A stretch of DNA of 64,000 bases. Source: Pedobacter antarcticus. GTDB lineage: Bacteria > Bacteroidota > Bacteroidia > Sphingobacteriales > Sphingobacteriaceae. Position 1 is the first letter of the stretch. Each line of letters begins with the position of its first letter. The notes beneath the pieces are model-generated. The model did no database searches. It was given only the letters and a program-made list of their open reading frames with translations, and had not been told where the DNA came from. The stretch lies in contig NZ_FONS01000014.1 in assembly GCF_900112985.1 (NCBI RefSeq), positions 1 to 64,000 of the forward strand. The letters run 5' to 3'. Positions 43,394 through 53,600 of the stretch are shown in pieces. The translations under genes and the position numbers were made by a program.

Positions 43394-46300
43394 ATGGGAT
43401 TATTTCAGCAATCAGTTTTAAAAAAATACATTCGGGACCTAAATGTAAATGTTGTCAGCAATGCATTTGAAATCTTCACAAGCATTTTTAATGATCCAAT
43501 TAAACAAAGGAACATTTTGAATTCCAAGGAGGAACAATATCAGGAGGGATTTTTACGAGAATTATTTGTTGATGTTTTAGGATATGTTTTAAACCCTAAT
43601 CCCAACTTTAACTTAATAACAGAGAAGAAAAACGAAAACAATAGCAAAAAAGCAGACGGTGCAATCTTAGATGGCCTTAAGGTCTTAGCGGTCATTGAAT
43701 TAAAGAGCACTAAGACGATTGACTTAAGTACTGTTGAGGCTCAAGCTTTCGGTTATAAAAATAATCAACAAGGATGCAGATATGTAATAACGTCCAATTT
43801 TCAGAAGATTAGATTCTATATAGAAAACACAATCAATTTTGAAGAATTCAATCTGTTCAATTTATCTTATGATAAATTCCAAATGCTCTGGGTTTGTTTA
43901 AGTAAGGATTCTTTGACGAACGACATTCCCTACCAAATGCGACTATTATCAAATAGCGCGGAGGAGAATATCACAAGAAAATTGTATTCTGATTATTCAA
44001 ATTTCCGTATCAACCTATTCTCGGATATTCAAGCGAAAAACGGATCTGTCGATAAACTATTAATATTTAGAAAAACCCAAAAATTACTGGATAGATTTCT
44101 ATTTCTTTTCTTTGCCGAGGATAAAGGCTTGGTTTCACCAAACTGGACGCGGAAGATCTTAAATGATTGGACAGACTTAAAGGATAAATTTGATAACTAT
44201 GTCCCCCTATATGACCGTTTTCGAAAGAATTTTGAGTACCTAAATTCGGGCTTTAAAAGCAAGGACATAGATATATTTGCTTATAATGGAGGATTATTTG
44301 CTCCAGACCCCTTATTAGATTCCTTAGTAATTGATGATCAAATCTTGTATAATGGCTCAATTAAATTGAGCAATTACGACTTTGATACTGAAGTTGATGT
44401 AAATATTCTTGGACACATCTTCGAACATTCATTAAATGAGCTAGAGCATATTCAAGACGAGGACACAAGCCTTCATCTTGAAAATATATCTAAACGTAAA
44501 AAAGATGGTGTCTTCTATACGCCTAAATACATTACAAAATATATCGTAGAAAATACTTTAGGTGCTATATGCAATACTGAAAAAGAAAGAATTGGTATAT
44601 CCGATGAAGACTTTCAGTTCATTCCATCAAAAGCCAGTAAAACACTCACGAAAAAAAGAGAATTTCAGAACAATCAACTAAACCAATATAGAGAGTGGCT
44701 ACTTAAGTTAAAAATACTTGATCCATCTTGCGGTTCAGGTGCGTTTTTGACGCAGGCGCTTGATTTCTTAACGTTTGAGCATCGTAAGATCGATGAATTA
44801 AGAGCATCGTTGTTAGGTGGTAGCATTGTTTTATCAGACATTGAGAACACAATATTAGAAAGGAATATTTACGGAGTTGATATTAATGATGAAGCCACTG
44901 AAATCGCTAGATTATCATTATGGCTTAGAACGGCAAGAAGAGGGCGTAAGCTAAATAACCTTAATAACAATATCAAAACTGGAAATTCATTAATCAACGA
45001 TCCATTAGTAGCGAATGAGAAAGCATTTATCTGGCAAGATGAATTTAAGGAGGTATTCGAACAAGGCGGCTTTGATATTATTATTGGTAATCCTCCATAC
45101 GGGGCTCAGGTACGTGAAATAGAAAAGAGATATTTTGACATTAACTACACGATTACTCAATACAATTATGATACATACAGTTTTTTCTTCGAGCTGTGTA
45201 TGAAACATCTTCTTAAGTCAACCGGACTTTTAGGCTTTATTACACCCAATACTTTTATGGTACTTGAAAATGGCGAGAAATTAAGAAAATATCTATTTAT
45301 GGAGAATAGGGCTATCACTTTAGTTGAAACGCTAGACGCCTTCAGCGACGCTGTTGTGGAAACAATGGTTAGCATTTTCTCTAAGTCACTACCTAATTTA
45401 GATGATCAGATAAATATCCTGACCAAATCTAAAGCAAATGGAGATCTTCCAATTGAAAGTTATAACCAGAACTTTCTCGCTTTAAAGGACATATTAAATG
45501 CAAATAAATTAATTACAAATTATAGAGCCTCCGCAAATAGCTTTTTATTAAGGAAGAAGATATTTGCGGACAGCGTCCCCTTAGTTTCTATAGCAAAAAT
45601 CATAACTGGTGTTAAGCCGTATCAAGTCGGAAAAGGAACACCCAAGCAAACAAGGGACGTTGTTAATCAGAAATCCTTTACAGCATATGAGAAAAAAAGT
45701 GAAAAGTGGTTGCCTGTAATTAGAGGCACTCAAGTTTTGAGATATAAATTATTGAACAATAATGAATTTATATATTACGGCCCATGGCTAGCTGAACCGA
45801 GGACTATTGATATATTTAAAGGTGAAAAACTGTTTATTCGAAGGACAGACGACAAACTTCTGGTTGCATACGATGACCAAGATAGTATCAGTATCAATTC
45901 CGCGCACGTATTGAAAATTAGAAATACGGATGAACATGACTATAAAGCTCTTATGGCCTTGTTAAACTCCAAACTAATGAGGTGGGTTTTTCAATTTGAA
46001 AATTTCCATATGGTAAATAAGCCGTTGGCAGAAATCAAAGTAGTATTTCTTGAGAGGCTTCCAATAAGAACAACAAGCAATTCTGAGTTTCTTCACCAAC
46101 TGGTATCTGATTTATCAAGATGGATGACTGAATTGGAGAAAACAGAAAATTCATTCCTGTCTATTCTAAGTAGTAAGTTTGAGGATTCTACCTGGCTTAA
46201 AAAGTTTAAGAATTGGACGAAATTGAGTGAGACAACTTTTCTAAAATATATTGAATCCCAAAAAGTTACTGTATCAAAGCAAGCAGAGTGGCTAGATTTT

Positions 46301-46429
46301 TTTCGGTCACAAAGGACAACGGCACTACTATTAGAAGAGCGGATTGCCTCAACAGAATCACAAATTGACGATGCGATTTATAAGCTTTATAATCTTAGTG
46401 AGGAGGATATTAAAATAATTGAATCCTAA
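43394..46429 (+). CDS. Type IIG restriction-modification enzyme (Eco57I-like)
   Basis: A 1011-residue single-chain enzyme. The N-terminal PD-(D/E)xK nuclease is visible in 'KKADGAILDGLKVLAVIELK' (D and E-x-K, ~85-103). The gamma-class adenine methyltransferase follows with 'LDPSCGSGAFLTQAL' (SAM motif near 443) and 'IIIGNPPYG' (catalytic NPPY near 566). The C-terminal ~300 residues are a TaqI/Eco57I-type target-recognition domain. It both methylates and cuts, so no partner gene is required. The stop overlaps a small downstream frame by TAATG. Confidence 0.9.
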   Translation: MGLFQQSVLKKYIRDLNVNVVSNAFEIFTSIFNDPIKQRNILNSKEEQYQEGFLRELFVDVLGYVLNPNPNFNLITEKKNENNSKKADGAILDGLKVLAVIELKSTKTIDLSTVEAQAFGYKNNQQGCRYVITSNFQKIRFYIENTINFEEFNLFNLSYDKFQMLWVCLSKDSLTNDIPYQMRLLSNSAEENITRKLYSDYSNFRINLFSDIQAKNGSVDKLLIFRKTQKLLDRFLFLFFAEDKGLVSPNWTRKILNDWTDLKDKFDNYVPLYDRFRKNFEYLNSGFKSKDIDIFAYNGGLFAPDPLLDSLVIDDQILYNGSIKLSNYDFDTEVDVNILGHIFEHSLNELEHIQDEDTSLHLENISKRKKDGVFYTPKYITKYIVENTLGAICNTEKERIGISDEDFQFIPSKASKTLTKKREFQNNQLNQYREWLLKLKILDPSCGSGAFLTQALDFLTFEHRKIDELRASLLGGSIVLSDIENTILERNIYGVDINDEATEIARLSLWLRTARRGRKLNNLNNNIKTGNSLINDPLVANEKAFIWQDEFKEVFEQGGFDIIIGNPPYGAQVREIEKRYFDINYTITQYNYDTYSFFFELCMKHLLKSTGLLGFITPNTFMVLENGEKLRKYLFMENRAITLVETLDAFSDAVVETMVSIFSKSLPNLDDQINILTKSKANGDLPIESYNQNFLALKDILNANKLITNYRASANSFLLRKKIFADSVPLVSIAKIITGVKPYQVGKGTPKQTRDVVNQKSFTAYEKKSEKWLPVIRGTQVLRYKLLNNNEFIYYGPWLAEPRTIDIFKGEKLFIRRTDDKLLVAYDDQDSISINSAHVLKIRNTDEHDYKALMALLNSKLMRWVFQFENFHMVNKPLAEIKVVFLERLPIRTTSNSEFLHQLVSDLSRWMTELEKTENSFLSILSSKFEDSTWLKKFKNWTKLSETTFLKYIESQKVTVSKQAEWLDFFRSQRTTALLLEERIASTESQIDDAIYKLYNLSEEDIKIIES

Positions 46430-46650
46430 TGGTTAGCAGCATTCGTCTCACAAAACGAAGCTTAAAGTGCTCTCCTATCGAAATTGAGCCGCATGATATC
46501 AAAACCATTATAGTATACCGACCTAACTTGAGCGTATTTTCTTTTAGCTGTAGGTTTACTCCGGTTATACCAAATATAACAAAAGAAGAAGGCAACTTCC
46601 AGATAGATATAGATATCATGATGTGTTTATATCTATATACCACATGCTAA
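46429..46650 (+). CDS. Possible small protein coupled to the type IIG gene
   Basis: A 73-residue frame whose ATG overlaps the stop of the type IIG gene (TAATG). The stretch 'LKCSPIEIEPHDIKTIIVYR' has a second, degenerate copy about 230 bases downstream, where substitutions keep the protein similar ('LKRSPIRVEPPNGNSIIVHR'). That supports a former or present coding function. No family recognised; the C-terminus ('MMCLYLYTTC') looks non-native. Confidence 0.35.
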   Translation: MVSSIRLTKRSLKCSPIEIEPHDIKTIIVYRPNLSVFSFSCRFTPVIPNITKEEGNFQIDIDIMMCLYLYTTC

Positions 46651-46760
46651 ATAGTTTTGTCTAAGTAAGAAGAACGACTGTAAAAAAACAGAGCTTAAGC
46701 GCTCTCCGATCAGAGTTGAGCCGCCTAATGGCAATAGCATTATAGTACACCGACCTTAAT
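46456..46760 (+). repeat. Two imperfect ~70-bp direct repeats
   Basis: Copies at about 46456-46525 and 46689-46757 share blocks such as TTGAGCCGC, CATTATAGTA and ACCGACCT, spaced 233 bases. They lie between the type IIG gene and the second serine recombinase. They may be a decayed gene duplication or a recombination site. Confidence 0.6.
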
Positions 46761-46912
46761 TATATCTTTAGCTACAAGTAATCCACTAAAGGAGAGAATG
46801 AATTTTGTAAAGGTTTATTTCTGCAGAGGAAACAAGCTACTATCATAATAGCCAGCTATCCCGGTGGCCATTGGAATTATTTAGTGAACACGTCGTGATT
46901 GATATATAAAAA

Positions 46913-47467
46913 TTAATATTTAAGATACTTGTAAACTGTGCTATTACTTTTGATACTAAGGGTTTTCCTGATTTGGGCTATACTAACTTTAGAAGCATAT
47001 AGGTTTTTTACGGCTTTCATTTTCAACATGGCATCGGGTGTTAAGCCTTTCGGCCTTCCTCCTACCCTGCCACGCTCTTTAGCGGCCTTTAATCCTGCGT
47101 TGGTTCGCTCTATTTGAACACATCTTTCATTTTCAGCGAGAATGGCATTTAGACTAAACCAAATCTTACCCATTGGTGTATCAGTATCAATATCTTCACT
47201 GATTGAGACAAAGCGAATATTTCTTACTTTGAATTCGGTCATAAGCTTGATTAGTTGCAAAGCGTTACGGCCTAATCGGTCAATTTTCCAAACAACAACG
47301 GTATCACCTTCTCTAAGCTTTGAATATAAAGATTCCCATTCCTTCCTAACTTTGACGCCACTTTCCTTTTCAAAGAAAACCTTGTCACATTTATAGTTAT
47401 GCAAAGCATCATCTTGAAGGTCTAAGTTTTGATCTTTCTTTGAAACACGTTTATACCCAAATATCAT
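46913..47467 (-). CDS. Second serine recombinase
   Basis: A 184-residue small serine recombinase: 'YKRVSKKDQNLDLQ' with the nucleophilic serine near residue 9, 'VVWKIDRLGRNALQL', 'AENERCVQIERTNAG' and a C-terminal DNA-binding helix-turn-helix ('SIAQIRKTLSIKSNSTVYKY'). It is clearly related to, but not a copy of, the recombinase at 32955 and faces it across the defence island. The start is 1 base after the stop of the Toprim gene, so it is co-transcribed with that gene. Confidence 0.9.
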   Translation of the reverse strand: MIFGYKRVSKKDQNLDLQDDALHNYKCDKVFFEKESGVKVRKEWESLYSKLREGDTVVVWKIDRLGRNALQLIKLMTEFKVRNIRFVSISEDIDTDTPMGKIWFSLNAILAENERCVQIERTNAGLKAAKERGRVGGRPKGLTPDAMLKMKAVKNLYASKVSIAQIRKTLSIKSNSTVYKYLKY

Positions 47468-47468
47468 A

Positions 47469-48416
47469 TTATCTTTTGATCTTAAAATCTGCTGTCTGCT
47501 GATTGACTAAAAAATCGTTAATGTCATTAAGTCCTTTATCAGCATAGAAGGAACTCTTATCAATGGCACCCTTTACAAGTTCAATAGCCTTTTGGGTTGC
47601 ATGTTTACCACCTACCCCATCACGACCATTGTCAAAGTATAAGTGTACTGGGATACTTTTTTCAATGGACTTTGCATTGATCTTCTCGCAAAGAACTTTC
47701 GTTAAATTTCCCGTACCATTAAGCAAAATAGCATTATAGCTTTCATCAGGATACAAATGTCTGTAACTGGCAAAATCCATAGACCCTTCAAATAACTTTA
47801 TACTTTGGGGATTATTCCCGATAGTAAAAGTAGATATGCCACCACCATTCAAATTTCCTTTATATACTTTTGATCTAACCGCATAGCCATTACTTGAATT
47901 TGGAAAACCGATGCCAAAATAATTATCCTCCCCATTTGTCCAGTGGACTTCCTTTGCTGCTCCGGCAACATCTTTAAGGTCTAAGCCCCTACTTTGCAGA
48001 TAACCTATTAAGGCCGGATGCTGCACCTTATCAAGAACCTTTTTGATTTCAATGTTATATTCGGTCTCGCCATTCTTTTTGAAAAATGCCTGATAACCAT
48101 CTGCAACAATATCAGTATTATTGGATAGGCGCCTGATAGCTTCTACAAAAGATTTGTTCTCAAACTTCTGTACGGCTTTAATTATGTCGCCACCTTCCCC
48201 CAGGGCATGATCGTACCAAACGTTGTCTTTATCTTTGATACTTATAGAACCTGTTTTTTGATGGTCGAAACCAAAAAAGTACTCTTTGCCTTTCTTCCCA
48301 TCATACCTAAGCGTACCGATACTTTCCAGTTTGAAAAAGTAGTCGAGTAAAGAGATTTCAGATTTAATTCTTGCAGCTTCTGCGGTTAATACTGCATAAT
48401 TGGTTTTGGTATTCAT
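47469..48416 (-). CDS. Toprim-domain primase-like protein of the mobile element
   Basis: A 315-residue protein. The N-terminal ~100 residues resemble the DnaG-type zinc-binding fold without cysteines ('YFFGFDHQKTGSISIKDKDN', 'WYDHALGEGGDII'). The Toprim domain follows, with 'IKLFEGSMDFASY' (conserved Glu) and 'YFDNGRDGVGG' (acidic DxxxxD), plus the 'GLNDINDFL' ending seen in Bacteroidetes Toprim_2 proteins. It is probably a primase for the transferred strand or element replication. It is transcribed ahead of the serine recombinase. Confidence 0.85.
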   Translation of the reverse strand: MNTKTNYAVLTAEAARIKSEISLLDYFFKLESIGTLRYDGKKGKEYFFGFDHQKTGSISIKDKDNVWYDHALGEGGDIIKAVQKFENKSFVEAIRRLSNNTDIVADGYQAFFKKNGETEYNIEIKKVLDKVQHPALIGYLQSRGLDLKDVAGAAKEVHWTNGEDNYFGIGFPNSSNGYAVRSKVYKGNLNGGGISTFTIGNNPQSIKLFEGSMDFASYRHLYPDESYNAILLNGTGNLTKVLCEKINAKSIEKSIPVHLYFDNGRDGVGGKHATQKAIELVKGAIDKSSFYADKGLNDINDFLVNQQTADFKIKR

Positions 48417-48795
48417 AGCTTTACATTTAAAGGTAAGATTATTATTTGATTAGGTGTAATCATTTTACGCACGTTTTATTGTAACGTTTATAGGCTAAAA
48501 AAAATTTTGATTGGTTTACACGGATTACGTTTAAACGTTCGTTTATTTGTAACCCAAATTATCAAAAACTCATCATCAAAAACCGGAAAATGGATTTGAT
48601 TAGTGAAATGAGTTTCTGATAATCCTTCATTAATACATTAGCTTTTAAGAAGTCATATAGAAGATACAACTCCAATATTTGAGGCACCTGATTGTTGTCA
48701 ATTAATGAGGGAATAATGATAAAAGCAAATACCTTATTTGGTCTAGCATTAGACGCTAAACATAGTTACGAATTCTGATATACAAAAAAGATTAA
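48417..48795. other. Intergenic region with possible decayed module-border sequence
   Basis: Roughly 380 bases without a gene. CGTTTAAACGTTCGTTTATT and nearby CATTTTACG / GTAAC blocks faintly recall sites A and C, but A+T bias could explain this. The stretch upstream of 48416 must also hold the promoter of the Toprim-recombinase pair. Confidence 0.35.
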
Positions 48796-48823
48796 AAATC
48801 CAGGTAATGACATACCTGGATTT
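48796..48823 (-). terminator. Terminator after the RND-TlpA operon
   Basis: 11-bp arms AAATCCAGGTA and TACCTGGATTT with a 6-base loop, 15 bases after the TlpA-like stop. On the minus strand it is followed by TTTTTAATCTTTTTT, a good intrinsic terminator. Confidence 0.8.
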
Positions 48824-48837
48824 CCAAACTTATTACA

Positions 48838-49470
48838 TTACTGCTTTACAAGTTGATCTATGAACTCTGAAATCTTAGGATTACTATAATCTGCACCGCC
48901 AACATGATGAAAGGCAATGTTTCCTGATTTGTCAAGGATGACTGTGGTTGGCATGCTTCCGGCAAATAATGCTTTGGGCATTTCACTTGCAGGAATATGA
49001 ACCGGAAGATGGAAGCCTTTATCTTTCATAAAGGTGGTTGATTCGTCAACCTTCCCATCTACATCAACCATCAAGAACATGATATCACTTTTATCTTTAT
49101 ATTTTTCATGCAGTTGATCTATGGTTGGCATTTCAGCGATGCATGGGGGACACCATGTAGCCCAAAAGTTTATAAAAACCACCTTACCTTTTTGATCAGA
49201 AAGGTTGATGGTATTACCCTTGCTGTCCATAAATTTTACATCTTGAGTTGGTGAGGTCGTATTGGCAGCTGGAGCTTTTGACTTGGACTCTACCTTAGGT
49301 ACATCAGGTTGGAATAGCCCGATCTTCATTAAGCCCTCAATTACCAGGCCTTTTGCATCTGCACTAAATACCAAAGTTACTACCAGTAGTAACACCACTA
49401 TATTGCTGACGTTTGAAAAGGTGATATAACTTTTCAATGTTTTGCTGTTTTGCTGATTACTTGTCTTCAT
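48838..49470 (-). CDS. TlpA-type thioredoxin-like disulfide reductase
   Basis: A 210-residue protein anchored by one N-terminal membrane helix (~22-40), with a thioredoxin fold in the periplasm: 'VVFINFWATWCPPCIAEM' (active site WCPPC) and the cis-proline segment 'SMPTTVILDKSG'. It reduces disulfides on exported proteins or in cytochrome biogenesis. It is 1 base after the adaptor gene and closes the RND operon. Combined with the sulfur genes upstream it may handle persulfides; that link is inferred. Confidence 0.88.
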   Translation of the reverse strand: MKTSNQQNSKTLKSYITFSNVSNIVVLLLVVTLVFSADAKGLVIEGLMKIGLFQPDVPKVESKSKAPAANTTSPTQDVKFMDSKGNTINLSDQKGKVVFINFWATWCPPCIAEMPTIDQLHEKYKDKSDIMFLMVDVDGKVDESTTFMKDKGFHLPVHIPASEMPKALFAGSMPTTVILDKSGNIAFHHVGGADYSNPKISEFIDQLVKQ

Positions 49471-49471
49471 T

Positions 49472-50560
49472 TTATTTCTTAATTTTTACGTTTGTTCCGT
49501 TTATTAGTTCTTCAGAACCAATTTTTACGTACTGATTGTCAATGTTTAACTCGCCAAAAACTTCTTGTAAATTGCCCTGTTGAATGCCCAAACTGATATC
49601 AACCCGTTCAATTTTTCCATTAATCACTTTCTGAACAAAAATCCCGGATTGTGATCGTATAATACTTGTCATAGGTAACCACAATGTTTGATATGGTCTG
49701 CGTAGATTCAGTTTGACCTGCGCATATTCACCTCCCCGGAGTTCATTTTTTGCATTCGGTACATCAAATTCTGCGTTCACTGCTCTGGATTCTTGCTTTA
49801 CAAAATCACTTTTTCGGGACAGTTTAGATTGATATACTTTTCCTGGCAAGTTGCTTACGGTAAAAGATACCGGAGTATGCTCGCTCAATGATTGTGAATG
49901 TTTCTCTGGAATGGCGACAGTTAAGCGTAGTTGGTTTGTCTGTACGATGGTGATCATTGGTATCTGAGAATTGTCGCCAACTAAAGCCCCATTTGATACA
50001 TTTTTATCGACTATAATTCCATCGAACGGCGCTGTTATCCGTAGATATTGCTTTTGCTGAGCAGAAATACCCGTGTTGGCTTTGGCAGAAGCATAAGCGG
50101 CACTGTCACTTTTGAATTTACTTCTTGCTTTATCAAGTTCAATCTCAGCTACAGATCCTGCCTTCAGGGCCGCTTTTTTAAAGCGTTCATAAGATTGCCG
50201 GCTATACAGGTAATCTTCGTAAAGTTTGTTTTCTGATGATTTCTCTGATAGGTACTTTTGACTTACTTCTGGTGCTTCTAATATGGCTAATAGTTGCCCT
50301 TTTTTTACGCGAGTACCCCGATCGACTAATATTCTTTTCACAAAGCCTTTCACTTTTGGGTACAAGTCAGTATGTTCAAAAGGGTGCAGTTCTCCAGGGA
50401 GATTCAGTACATAATTTGGTTGATCAAGAATAGGTTGGACTACCTCAACCTGCGGTGCAGGGGCGGGCTTTTGATCAGCTGTAACCTGCTTGCTCGGCTT
50501 TTTCTGGCTGCAGCTCGCCATAATCAGTAATAACGGGATGGCAAAATTGGCAACCTTCAT
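49472..50560 (-). CDS. RND periplasmic adaptor lipoprotein
   Basis: A 362-residue membrane-fusion lipoprotein (lipobox 'IMASC'). Adaptor segments are 'LYPKVKGFVKRILVDRGTRV', the hairpin ('ALKAGSVAEIELDKARSKF'), 'ITAPFDGIIVDKNVSNGALV' and the beta-barrel part. It partners the permease at 50612 and the TolC-like channel at 53790. An ATG at 50584 would add 8 residues. There is no metal-binding module, unlike the copper-cluster adaptor. Confidence 0.9.
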   Translation of the reverse strand: MKVANFAIPLLLIMASCSQKKPSKQVTADQKPAPAPQVEVVQPILDQPNYVLNLPGELHPFEHTDLYPKVKGFVKRILVDRGTRVKKGQLLAILEAPEVSQKYLSEKSSENKLYEDYLYSRQSYERFKKAALKAGSVAEIELDKARSKFKSDSAAYASAKANTGISAQQKQYLRITAPFDGIIVDKNVSNGALVGDNSQIPMITIVQTNQLRLTVAIPEKHSQSLSEHTPVSFTVSNLPGKVYQSKLSRKSDFVKQESRAVNAEFDVPNAKNELRGGEYAQVKLNLRRPYQTLWLPMTSIIRSQSGIFVQKVINGKIERVDISLGIQQGNLQEVFGELNIDNQYVKIGSEELINGTNVKIKK

Positions 50561-50611
50561 GTATTTAAAATTTATCATTTTCATAATTCTAGCGAATGGG
50601 TCTGGTGGGAA

Positions 50612-53600
50612 TTAGTATTGTATTATCAAACTTTTGTTTTCAGGATCATCAGGATCCAGAGTTGGGCTAAACCTTGATTTGTTTTTCATAACAAGAGCAT
50701 AGATGTGTGGCAAAATCAGCAGAACTGTTAGAGTAGACAGTAATAGTCCCCCAATTACGGCCTGACCGAGTGGCGCGACTTGGTCACCACCATCTCCCAG
50801 GCCAAGCGACATTGGAATCATTCCTGCAATCATCGCTAATGTGGTCATGATAATTGGCCTTAACCTGGAAGAGGCAGCAAGAAAGGAAGCTTGACGTGCC
50901 GACAATCCATATTTTAGACGATTGACCTCTGCCTGGTTGACCATTAATACAGCATTGGAAACGGAAACTCCGACCGACATAATGATTCCCATGTACGATT
51001 GTAAGTTTAATGTGCTTCCAGAAAGCAGTAGTAGTAGTAGACTTCCCCCAATTACAGCAGGGACCACAGATAGAATCAGTCCTGAAACGGCAAACGATTG
51101 ATAGTATGCAGTCAGCATTAAAAAGATAACGACCATCGCTACCACCAGGCCGGTCTGAAGTCCTGAAAGGGTATCATCTAACAGTTGCATTAAACCCTCA
51201 GTGGATACTCTTACTCCACGTGGAGGTTCTCCTACATTTTTAATTGCTTCGGTTACCGCTTTTGAAGCGGCACCTAAGTCTGTTTGATAGGTATTTGCAA
51301 GCACGCTTACATACCTGTTTGGTCCCTGCCTGTTTACTTGCGCAGGCATCTTTACAGATCGCAGTTCAGCAACATCCTCGAGTACCGGTCGAGGCTGTCC
51401 AGCCTTTAAAGGCAACGCACGTAAATTCTCCAGAGATTGCATATCCGATTCAGGTATCTGTACCTGCACCTGGAAAACTAAACCCGATTTCGGATCTACC
51501 CATAGGTTTTTGTTTGTAAAACGCGTGGATGAAGTGGCCATAGTCATTGTTCTGGCTACATCTTCCATAGTTAAACCAAATTGAGCGGCCAGCTCCCGGT
51601 TTACGTTAATTTGAATTCCTGGGGTATTAACGGGTTCAGCAATACGAACGTCACGCAGAAATGGCATTTTTATTAGCTCTGCCTCCAATTTCTTTGCAAA
51701 TTGCTCAGCAACTTTTAACTGGCTACCTGCGACCTTAAGCTGAATAGGCGTCATAGCCCCTTGGCTCATGATCTTTTCGACCATCTCAATAGGCTCAAAG
51801 TTTATCTTTAGCTTTGGCAATTGTTTACCAATTTCATTTCGGATATTTTCTTTTAGTAAGGTCATGGAACCTGTATAAAGATCCTGATCTACAGAGACCT
51901 GCAAGACAGATTCATGAGAGCCACTGGTAAATAGAAATATTGGGTTAATTGCCGTAGCTGAAGGCTGTAAACCTACATATGCAGATGTGATCTTTATCGC
52001 ATTTCCAGGTAGCTGATCTGAAACAATTTTGGTTACCTTTTTTAGGTAATCCTCAGATTTCTCAAGCCTGGTGCCTTCTGGGGCAACAATCCTCATTTGC
52101 ACATCGCCATTATTGCTTGCCGGTAGAATGTCGGTTCCTATAATTAGGCCTCCGGCAACTAGAATTGTAAGGGAAAGTAGTGTATATATACCAATAACTT
52201 TCCAGGTTCTGTTTTGGCTGTAACGGGTCAGTATTAGATATTTTCGTTTGAATTGCTCAAATCTGGTTAGTTTCTTTTTTTGAAAGCTTACTTTTTGATG
52301 GACAAGTAACTCAGGCTTCATTAGCCAGTTAGCCATAATCGGGACAAATGTTTGAGAAGCTATAAAGGATGCAATCATCGCAAATGCAACGGCTAGTGAT
52401 AGTGGCATGAACATGTCCTTTGGTATCCCGCTCATCATAAATGAAGGGATCAGTACTGCCAGTATACAAAGAAGAATAAGAATTTTCGGAATGGAGATTT
52501 CCAAAAGAGCGTCTAAAATAGCCCGTTGCTTTGGCTTTTCCATTTCAAAATGCTGGTGGATATTTTCTATCGTTACCGTGGCCTCATCGACGAGTATACC
52601 GATTGACAATGCAAGTCCACTTAGGGTCATGACGTTTATGGTCTGTCCGAACAGATATAACATAATAACCGCCGAGAGTATGGCAATGGGTATGGTAAGT
52701 ACCACAATCAGCGCCCCTCTTGAATCGCCTAAAAACAGGAAAATCATCAGGCCAGTTAAAACCGCCCCTAATATGCCTTCATGTATCAGGTTTTCTAAAG
52801 AACTTTCAATATAACCAGATTGATCAAAAACGTACTTGATATCAACATCCTCGGGCATGGCAGCTTTAAGTTTTGGAATTGCTGCTTTCAAATTCTCTAC
52901 GACCTTTAGTGTAGAGGCATCGGCCTTTTTAATGACTGGCAAATAGACTGAGCGCTTACCATTTATAATGGCATAACCTGTTGTGACATCCGCTGCATCT
53001 TCTACAGAGGCTATATCTTTGACAAAAATGGTATTTGCCGAACTTGACTTTATTGGAATATTAAGAAAGTCTTCAGGTCCGGTAGCAATGGAGTTAACCG
53101 GGCTCATCAAATTTTGATCGCCAATCCTGATGTTTCCGGCAGGCGAAGGAAAATTGTTTTTTGCAATAGCCATAGTGACCTGCTCTGCAGAAAGTCCATA
53201 TGACTGCATAAGGGTTGGATCAACCTTAACGACCATGGTTCTAACATTACCACCAAATGGTGCAGGCGCAGTTACCCCGGGAATAGTTACGAACATAGGC
53301 CTGATTTTAGTCATGGCGAGGTTTTGGAGTTCAGTAATGGACCGCTTAGGGCTTTCGAAGACCAGCTGACCAATTGGAAGAGAACTGCCATCAAACCGAA
53401 CAACCTGAGGCGGAACTGCACCAGGGGGGAGGAACCCCATAGCTCTTGAAACCTGGGTCGAAACTTCTGCAGAGGCCTGGGCCATGTCAGTACCCGGATA
53501 GAAAGATAGTTTCATCAGGGTAAAACCCTGAACACTTTTAAAATCAATTTCGCTTACTCCGCTAACAAATATGAGTACCTTTTGAAACTCATTTGCCATA

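Noticed and set aside
48505..48560. Further copy (site D) of the border element
   Set aside because: Only short blocks such as CGTTCGTTTA and GTAAC agree; the alignment needs many gaps and could be A+T bias.
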